Positions 33,265-38,491 of a stretch of 38,491 nt of DNA are shown piece by piece. The stretch spans positions 1 through 38,491 of the forward strand of contig CAYUVA010000044.1 of NCBI GenBank assembly GCA_964448115.1, given 5' to 3'. Position 1 is the first letter of the stretch; every line of letters starts with the position of its first letter. The notes below the pieces were generated by a model. The model ran no database searches, had not been told where the DNA came from, and was given only the letters and a program-made list of their open reading frames with translations. The position numbers and the translations under genes are program-made. The DNA is from CAYUVA01 sp964448115 [NCBI: uncultured bacterium] (GTDB lineage Bacteria; CAYUVA01).

Positions 33265-33372
33265 ACTAGAAACTAGCCCACGCAAAGACGCAGATAGGAA
33301 AGAATTGATCACGCAAAGACGCAAAGACGCAAATTGGGAACTAGAGAACGAGAAACAAGGAACTAGAAACTA
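33265..33372. repeat. Direct-repeat array, right copy (CACGCAAAGACGCAAAG type)
   Basis: AACTAGAAACTAGCCCACGC begins the array. A longer copy TCACGCAAAGACGCAAAGAC with GCAAATTGGGAACTAGAG follows (33309-33346), then AACAAGGAACTAGAAACTAA. It matches the array at 30884-30930 in the same orientation and lies between the GT-C/TPR gene and the convergent carbamoyltransferase gene. Confidence 0.65.
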
Positions 33373-33379
33373 ACTGGTA

Positions 33380-35164
33380 TTATTTATACAAAATAAAATC
33401 TTCCAGCACCAGCACATCCATATCCGAGTTGACAAAATCATTGTAAGCCTGCTCTGGTGCGCAGACAATCGGCTCCCCGCGCTTGTTGAAGGATGTATTT
33501 AGCAGTACGCCGACCCCTGTAAGCCTCTCGAACTCCTTGATCAGGTCGTAGTATGCGGGATTCTGCTCACGCTCTATGGTCTGGAGCCTGGCAGAGCCGT
33601 CAACATGGGTTATGGCTGGAATCACGTTTCTCTTGTCCTCTTTTACCGGGCAGGCAAGCAGCATGAATGGGCTAGCCACCGGTATCTCGAAATATTTATC
33701 TTTGTCCTCTAGGCAGCAAACCGGCGCAAAGGGGCGAAACGACTCCCGTTCCTTGATCCGTTTGTTGACAATATCCTTCATTTCTGGCTCTATGGGCGAT
33801 GCAAGGATGCTCCTGGTGCCGAGCGCTCGGGGACCGAACTCCATCCGTCCCCGGAACCAGCCGACCACCTTCTTCTCAGATAGTGCCTTGGCAGTGCGTT
33901 GGATAAGCTCTCCGTAGCTAAGGCGTTGATAATTATCAATATTATTTGATTCAAGGAAGTGCTGGATCTGCTCATCGGTGTAAGCCGGACCTAAATATGA
34001 GTTCTTCATTTCATAGATCCGCTCGTTGTTGAGTACATTTGTCCATGTATAAATTACCGAGCCGATGGCGGTGCCGCTATCCCCGGCGCCGGGCTGGACG
34101 AAGATGCGCTCAAAGGGGGTCTCGGCGATGACCCTGCCGTTTGCCACGCAGTTTAGCGCCACGCCACCAGCAAGGCAGATATTCTTGCTGCCTGTGGTCT
34201 TGTAAAGATGATTAGCCATCTTGAGGAATATCTCCTCGGTTACATCCTGCAATGTGGCGGCTATATCACAGTAGAATTCGTCCAGCTCGCTCTCCGGCAC
34301 TCTCGGCTCTCTGCCCAGCAGTTTGATCAAGTTGCGGTTGTACATGTTGAGGCTATAGTGGTAAGCAAAGTACTTCATATTGAGCTTTATGCTTCCGTCC
34401 TCGGCGATCTTAAGCAGCTCATCGAACTTGTCGCGATACCTGGGTTTGCCATAAGGAGCCAGCCCCATCACCTTGCCCTCGCCTCCATTGACCCTGAAAC
34501 CAAGATAGCCAGTGATAGCGCTATAAAGTAAGCCGACCGAGTGCGGAAAGCGCATCTCCTTGAAAAGCTCAATGTTCTTACCCCTGCCGATGCCGTAGGT
34601 CGCCGAAGCCCACTCGCCGATGCCATCGATGGTCAGGATGGCAGCCTCATCAAAGGGCGATACCAGGTAGGTGCTGGCTGCGTGAGCCAGGTGATGCTCA
34701 ATGAACAGCAGTTTATCATTGATATTGAATCCCTTGACCTTCGCTTTTATCTCACGCTTTGCTTCTTTGCTTAGTTTTCCATCATTTGACAGGCTTTGGG
34801 TGAGCTTATCCCCAATCAACTCACCGAGTTCGCTTTGTATTACCTGGGGCACTGCAAGCTTTTTTTTCAGCCATAGGGGCATGGAAACCAAAAAAGACTT
34901 CAACCCGCGTGGATAGGCAGCGAAATAGCTGTATAAAAGCCTCTCCAGCTTGATAAATGGCTTCTCATAGAACGCGATGTAGTCGATGTCTTCAACGCCG
35001 ATGCCACCTTCTGCAAGGCAGTATTTTATCGCCTCGATGGGGAACTCGTTGGTGTGTTTTACGCGTGTGAACCTCTCCTCTTCGGCGGCGGCGACCAACA
35101 TGCCATCTTTTAGCAATGCCGCTGCTGAGTCGTGATAAAAACAGGATATTCCGAGTATATTCAT
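33380..35164 (-). CDS. Carbamoyltransferase, NodU/CmcH family
   Basis: A 594-residue protein of full family length. The N-terminal Kae1/YrdC-like half begins MNILGISCFYHDSAAALLKDG. It then has EEERFTRVKHTNEFP, the metal-binding EHHLAHAAS at residues 156-164, LTIDGIGEWAS and GGEGKVMGLAPYGKP. The C-terminal half has ICLAGGVALNCVANGR, QPGAGDSGTAIG, MEFGPRALGTRSIL, RESFRPFAPV and LNTSFNKRGEPIV. The enzyme makes carbamoyl-AMP from carbamoyl phosphate and ATP and transfers the carbamoyl group to a hydroxyl, in known cases on Nod factors, antibiotics or toxins. Here the neighbours (small membrane protein and SGNH hydrolase) suggest a polysaccharide or lipid-glycan target. It is last in the three-gene set. 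Confidence 0.93.
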   Translation of the reverse strand: MNILGISCFYHDSAAALLKDGMLVAAAEEERFTRVKHTNEFPIEAIKYCLAEGGIGVEDIDYIAFYEKPFIKLERLLYSYFAAYPRGLKSFLVSMPLWLKKKLAVPQVIQSELGELIGDKLTQSLSNDGKLSKEAKREIKAKVKGFNINDKLLFIEHHLAHAASTYLVSPFDEAAILTIDGIGEWASATYGIGRGKNIELFKEMRFPHSVGLLYSAITGYLGFRVNGGEGKVMGLAPYGKPRYRDKFDELLKIAEDGSIKLNMKYFAYHYSLNMYNRNLIKLLGREPRVPESELDEFYCDIAATLQDVTEEIFLKMANHLYKTTGSKNICLAGGVALNCVANGRVIAETPFERIFVQPGAGDSGTAIGSVIYTWTNVLNNERIYEMKNSYLGPAYTDEQIQHFLESNNIDNYQRLSYGELIQRTAKALSEKKVVGWFRGRMEFGPRALGTRSILASPIEPEMKDIVNKRIKERESFRPFAPVCCLEDKDKYFEIPVASPFMLLACPVKEDKRNVIPAITHVDGSARLQTIEREQNPAYYDLIKEFERLTGVGVLLNTSFNKRGEPIVCAPEQAYNDFVNSDMDVLVLEDFILYK

Positions 35165-35188
35165 TGGTGGAAACCTTGCTTGCTATGG

Positions 35189-35440
35189 CTAGAATTGATG
35201 GCGGCAGCCATCCAGGCTGTTGTCGATCTTCTCTCTGTCAATCCAGTACGAATCCTTTGTCTTTTTTCGAGATAACATCAGGGGATCTTTGGCAAGTAGC
35301 TTAAAAAACGGCGCTACCAGCGTGAATAGCACGGCATATACTATGAAAAGCACTATTGCCGTCTGCACGGCAAGCAGCCCCTTGGTGAACTTGAGCCAGC
35401 CAGCTTTTATCTTTTGAAGGAAATTCTTTATCTTTTCCAT
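35189..35440 (-). CDS. Small membrane protein of the carbamoyltransferase cassette
   Basis: An 83-residue protein. A basic amphipathic N-terminus (MEKIKNFLQKIKAGW) leads to one long hydrophobic segment (residues ~26-50: TAIVLFIVYAVLFTLVAPFF) and then a polar tail with KTKDSYWIDREKI. Short proteins with one membrane segment and a 'DSYW' tail are commonly found beside NodU-type carbamoyltransferases (SxtJ/DUF5989-like), which I recall from genome neighbourhoods. The name is tentative and no activity is known. It starts 9 bp after the SGNH gene and ends 24 bp before the carbamoyltransferase start, so the three are one transcription unit. It may anchor the carbamoyltransferase to the membrane. 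Confidence 0.7.
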   Translation of the reverse strand: MEKIKNFLQKIKAGWLKFTKGLLAVQTAIVLFIVYAVLFTLVAPFFKLLAKDPLMLSRKKTKDSYWIDREKIDNSLDGCRHQF

Positions 35441-35449
35441 GTTTTGTAG

Positions 35450-36790
35450 TTATCGTCTGGGATGAAGATCTATCACCCTTTTCTTGCCTTGAGCCTGTGG
35501 AGCTAACCACGCCGGCTCATCTTCCAGGTATCTCCTGAAATTGTCCAACGATTTTACCACTGATGCTAATGACTTGGCAATAGCTATATGACCCAAGACG
35601 GTAGGGTGAACTCGATCCAGTTGTAGAAGCCTTTCGGTAACCTTTTCATCGATAAGGATTTGTTTCATCTGAACCAGGTTTATATCAAACTGATCGGCGA
35701 TGGACAAAAGTTGGGGACTTACATAATCACAAGCCTGTTGAAGCATACAGGGATCGAAGATAATCGCATCTATATCATTTTCTTTTAATAATTCGATGAG
35801 CCTGTGATAGCTATCTCGCAGCTCGGCTTTTTTGACCCTCCTAACCCATTTAACTTCAATGCTTTTTCCCTTGCCGGCGGGGACGGTTTGTACTCCTTCC
35901 TCCTGGTCTCCCCGTATGATCTTTTGAGCCTCCAGTCTCATCGGCTTCGGCTTCAGGGTGCCTACTTCAGTATTGCGTCTGATCATCGCCAGCCGTATCT
36001 CCATAATGCAGTATTTAAGCAGCTTATATAACTCGAAGCGATTCAGTCGATGCTTCATTAGGCCAAAAAAGCTGCTAGATGCTTTTATTCTTTCAACATC
36101 AGTGATCTTTGCCTTGAGGGAATCGTTGTGTCCGAAGCTGACGATGACCGCATCCGGCTCGAAATAGAGCAGCTCGTTTTTCAACCACTGTAATCCCTGT
36201 ACTACTGTATATCCAGGCACCCCGCAGTTGAATACCTCGATATGCCGCAAGGGGTACTTTTCGTTAAGGATAGCCTCAAGGCGCTGTGGGTAGGGATCTT
36301 CATCCATGATTCCAATGCCGAACCCGAAGGTCGATGAGTCTCCGAGACATATTATGCGGAAGGTATCCGGCGCCTTTTGCGCGCTATAGTGCCGATCCCG
36401 CATCCCATAAACATTGGTATGTAAATCCATTATAGTCCCTGGTTTTCCCTTTATGCTGCCCAAACCATACTCGAAGTTCGGTTTCAACCTCCAAAGCAGC
36501 TTCGTATCGGGCTGATAGGGGTACTCGGACTCCAACTTTGGATGCAAGAATGCCTGGGGAATTACTATATCCTTTTCAACAATAGTTTCAATGGGAACAT
36601 CCATGTATTTCATCTGATATACCGCCAGGTCATAAACCCTTTGATAGAATTTAAGGTTGACCAGCTTTAATACAACCTCCAGGACAATCAATATAACAAC
36701 CACCATTACCAGGCTTTGCAATATCAGGCGCCCATTATGCAGGGCAGCATCATTATTCTTACCACTGCCCACCTTATTCATCATCCACAT
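35450..36790 (-). CDS. Membrane-anchored SGNH/GDSL hydrolase
   Basis: A 446-residue protein with one N-terminal membrane segment (residues ~22-44) and an exported SGNH-fold domain. Block I is ICLGDSSTFGFGIG with nucleophile Ser152. The glycine block is FNCGVPGYTVVQG. Block III is VSFGHNDSL. The Asp-His pair is in LDRVHPTVLGH (Asp392 and His395). A lysine-rich insertion (residues ~220-310) interrupts the domain. Related proteins remove or transfer acyl groups on polysaccharides. It is the first gene of the cassette with the small membrane protein and the carbamoyltransferase, suggesting combined decoration of a surface glycan. AAAGG lies just upstream of the ATG. Confidence 0.85.
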   Translation of the reverse strand: MWMMNKVGSGKNNDAALHNGRLILQSLVMVVVILIVLEVVLKLVNLKFYQRVYDLAVYQMKYMDVPIETIVEKDIVIPQAFLHPKLESEYPYQPDTKLLWRLKPNFEYGLGSIKGKPGTIMDLHTNVYGMRDRHYSAQKAPDTFRIICLGDSSTFGFGIGIMDEDPYPQRLEAILNEKYPLRHIEVFNCGVPGYTVVQGLQWLKNELLYFEPDAVIVSFGHNDSLKAKITDVERIKASSSFFGLMKHRLNRFELYKLLKYCIMEIRLAMIRRNTEVGTLKPKPMRLEAQKIIRGDQEEGVQTVPAGKGKSIEVKWVRRVKKAELRDSYHRLIELLKENDIDAIIFDPCMLQQACDYVSPQLLSIADQFDINLVQMKQILIDEKVTERLLQLDRVHPTVLGHIAIAKSLASVVKSLDNFRRYLEDEPAWLAPQAQGKKRVIDLHPRR

Positions 36791-36873
36791 AGACCTTTAC
36801 TTCCCCCGCCTTTACCTTAAGATGTCCAATGATACAAGCATCCCCATACCAATATCACAAAACAGATAGATAG

Positions 36874-37020
36874 CATCTACATGTTGAGTTTGCAAACAGA
36901 TATCAGCTTGGAGTCATGATCTCAACCAATCCGGACGCTCATAATATCAACGGGTTGCAATTTTACCGATTTGGAGTGGGTATGGTCGCAAAGGCTGGTT
37001 ACAGAGAGATGATGTCATAA
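36874..37020 (+). pseudogene. Relic of a PolX-type PHP domain (C-terminal end)
   Basis: An open stretch of 48 codons ending in TAA has no start codon and follows directly on a stop codon. Its translation contains YQLGVMISTNPDAHNINGL and FYRFGVGMVAKAGY. This strongly resembles the last strands of the PHP domain in bacterial DNA polymerase X ('G....i..nPDAHs..gl...ryGv..Ar.gw'). Nothing recognisable of the remaining ~520 residues is visible upstream, where the SGNH gene begins on the other strand. It therefore looks like the decayed tail of a lost polX gene. The rest of gap 36791-37162 is AT-rich. An A8-CCTGC-T9 run near 37077-37098 may be an old terminator. Confidence 0.5.
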
Positions 37021-37162
37021 GTGCCTATGATTTAAGAAGATTTCTGGGATTATTAGGTTTGAAAAAACGCATCTTAAAAAAAACCTGCTTTTTTTTTCTT
37101 GATTTAATTTCATAAGGCTGCAATACTTCATTTATAGAGGCTAAATAAGAAGAAAAAACCGT

Positions 37163-37633
37163 GTGGAAAATATGGACAGGCGGCAGAAAACAATACTGAT
37201 CGTAGAGGACAACAAGGATCATATTGAGCTGATCAGGTATGCGCTGAACAAACTGGATCATGCTTATAATGTCGTTTTCCTGGAGGATGGCCAGGATGCA
37301 CTAGATTACATTTATCGAAAAGGAAGCTATAGCGACAATAGGCAGTACTCCGATCCGAGCTTGATATTGCTGGACATCAAGCTGCCCAGTATTGATGGCT
37401 TCGAGGTGCTTAAGACCTTGAAGCAGCACTCTGATAAGCGCTATATACCGGTTGTGATGCTCACTACCAGCGAGGCTTTGGATGATCTGAAGCGCAGCAT
37501 GTCACTGGGTGCGAACGACTATGTAATCAAGCCGATCAACTATGCTGATTTTCAAGAAAAGATCAGGATTATCGGGGATTACTGGATGTCGGTCAGTGAT
37601 ACGCACCTTCTCTTGGAAGAGATCTTCTCATAG
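37163..37633 (+). CDS. Single-domain response regulator (Rcp1-like receiver)
   Basis: A 156-residue protein that is only a CheY-like receiver domain plus a short C-terminal helix. Key residues are the acidic pair Glu15-Asp16 (ILIVEDNKDH), phospho-acceptor Asp71 (LILLDIKLPSIDG), Thr101/102 (VVMLTTSE) and Lys123 (YVIKPI). The wording (NKDHIELIRYALNK, YIYRKGSY) is that of the Rcp1/phytochrome-associated type that works with hybrid histidine kinases. There is no output domain, so it likely acts by protein contact. No kinase is present in the window. The start could be the GTG at 37163 or the ATG at 37172, and neither has a convincing ribosome site. Confidence 0.9.
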   Translation: MENMDRRQKTILIVEDNKDHIELIRYALNKLDHAYNVVFLEDGQDALDYIYRKGSYSDNRQYSDPSLILLDIKLPSIDGFEVLKTLKQHSDKRYIPVVMLTTSEALDDLKRSMSLGANDYVIKPINYADFQEKIRIIGDYWMSVSDTHLLLEEIFS

Positions 37634-37672
37634 TGCTGGTTGGTAAGTTATCCCCTTAATGCCTCGTGATGA

Positions 37673-38341
37673 CTATTTCCCTTCGATCTTAGCCAGGGAA
37701 CTCATAGCTATATTACTCACGGTTGTAGCTTCAATATTCCAATTCCTATAGAATCCTAGTCTGCTTTCATCGCTTTGAAGGTCTTGCAGCTCTCCATAGG
37801 CTCCTCGGTATATAAACTCTCCTAGTGCCCAGGCTGCATATCCCCGCAGCTTTGGATCTGAGTGATGCAGGTATCTCATTAATGCTGGTATCGCCAGTGA
37901 GGTATCCTCCAGATGCTGTCGGCAGATGCGCCCCAGAGACCAAATAACTCCGATGTTTAGGCGCTCGTTATCAAGAATCATGTCATCCGCGACCAGATAC
38001 GAGGTAAACAGGGGAACGAACCCAGCCAATTCCTGGGGATTATTTTTTATTAGCTCGCCAATCCCCTGTGGAGCACCTAGGATGATGCTTCCTGACTCAT
38101 CATTCAGCGACCATACCAGCCGGGCAGCATAATTTCGTGCCTTCTCAGCTCTGCTCGATTCGGGTAGCCGAGATATCAGGATGCCCATCGCCTCAGCGGC
38201 GCGAAAATTGAGAAGCTCATCATCACAGGATAAAAGCCCCATGAGGGTTCTGAAGACCGCTTTGCCCTTTTTGCGGAGCTTATCGAGGCTATCGAGATCC
38301 CTTCTGGTCAGGGCTTCCTTGAGAATATTACTTAGCGACAT
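37673..38341 (-). CDS. HEAT-repeat protein, DVU0298-like
   Basis: A protein of 222 residues from the ATG at 38341, which has AGAG 6 nt upstream. Helical repeats carry LLNFRAAEAMGILISRLP, a distinctive RLVWSLNDESGSIILGAPQGIGELI, and PALMRYLHHSDPKLRGYAAWALGEF. The middle motif ('lvW.lndESG...W.ape.igEi') is what I associate with the DVU0298 family of deltaproteobacterial and other anaerobic genomes. The function is unknown, and HEAT arrays generally bind proteins. The reading frame stays open upstream through an ATG at 38437 to the window edge, so the protein may be longer than annotated. The added 32 residues do not look like HEAT. It converges with the response regulator gene. Confidence 0.7.
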   Translation of the reverse strand: MSLSNILKEALTRRDLDSLDKLRKKGKAVFRTLMGLLSCDDELLNFRAAEAMGILISRLPESSRAEKARNYAARLVWSLNDESGSIILGAPQGIGELIKNNPQELAGFVPLFTSYLVADDMILDNERLNIGVIWSLGRICRQHLEDTSLAIPALMRYLHHSDPKLRGYAAWALGEFIYRGAYGELQDLQSDESRLGFYRNWNIEATTVSNIAMSSLAKIEGK

Positions 38342-38491
38342 GTCAATCTCTGGTTTACTTACATTTAATGAGTACTGCTGAAGGCTAGCATATGCTCTCG
38401 TATTTTCAAGCCTGGGCGTCCAATTGTGAGCTATCATGCCCTCATTTCCCGATCCACGACCTGAGAGCAGATGACCACTGATGATTTGCTT

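Overview
This 38.5 kb window looks like chromosomal DNA from an uncultivated Gram-negative (diderm) bacterium. The diderm signs are a TonB-type outer-membrane receptor, an LptD/OstA-like barrel, a GT9 (heptosyltransferase-type) enzyme, lipoprotein and secreted proteins, and surface-polysaccharide carbamoylation genes. Several features are known from environmental genomes and some deltaproteobacterial relatives: a cyclic 2,3-diphosphoglycerate synthetase homologue, a DVU0298-like HEAT protein, and intergenic repeats of the CACGCAAAGACGCAAAG and TGTCATTCCGAGC type. No rRNA, tRNA or CRISPR array was seen, and I cannot assign a phylum from sequence alone.

Layout. Positions 1-4769 (minus strand) hold a PcrA/UvrD helicase, a GT2 glycosyltransferase, a U32-peptidase-family protein and the start of a B12-binding (probably radical SAM) protein that runs off the left edge. 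Positions 4812-6227 encode a secreted seven-repeat beta-propeller protein, divergent from ispG (6306) and a TonB-dependent receptor (7409). Positions 9271-12178 (minus) carry a tryptophanase followed 13 bp later by an unusual long GT9 protein. Positions 12382-16120 (plus) encode a membrane-anchored sulfatase-fold protein with a Thr in place of the formylglycine residue, and an AftB-like GT-C transferase. A 495-bp spacer with palindromic repeats follows.

Positions 16616-23000 (plus) encode an FtsY with a large N-terminal TPR domain, an Ntn-hydrolase-like exported protein, a DUF5683-like membrane protein and an LptD-like barrel. Positions 23065-27648 (minus) hold a stand-alone groES and two PilT-type ATPases, the larger one fused to about 550 residues of HEAT repeats. 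Positions 27805-30794 (minus) look like one operon: cyclic-2,3-DPG synthetase, RNA polymerase omega subunit, SRPBCC protein, and an alpha/beta hydrolase that has lost its nucleophilic serine. A GT-C/TPR fusion gene (31222-33126) lies between two arrays of direct repeats. Positions 33380-36790 (minus) form a carbamoyltransferase / small membrane protein / SGNH hydrolase cassette. The right end has a relic of a PolX-type PHP domain, a response regulator and a HEAT-repeat protein.

The most interesting signals are the two domain fusions (TPR-FtsY and HEAT-PilT), the Ser-to-Gly alpha/beta hydrolase overlapping its SRPBCC partner, the tryptophanase determinants on a tyrosine-phenol-lyase-like scaffold, and a duplicated 13-bp palindrome upstream of the orphan groES.
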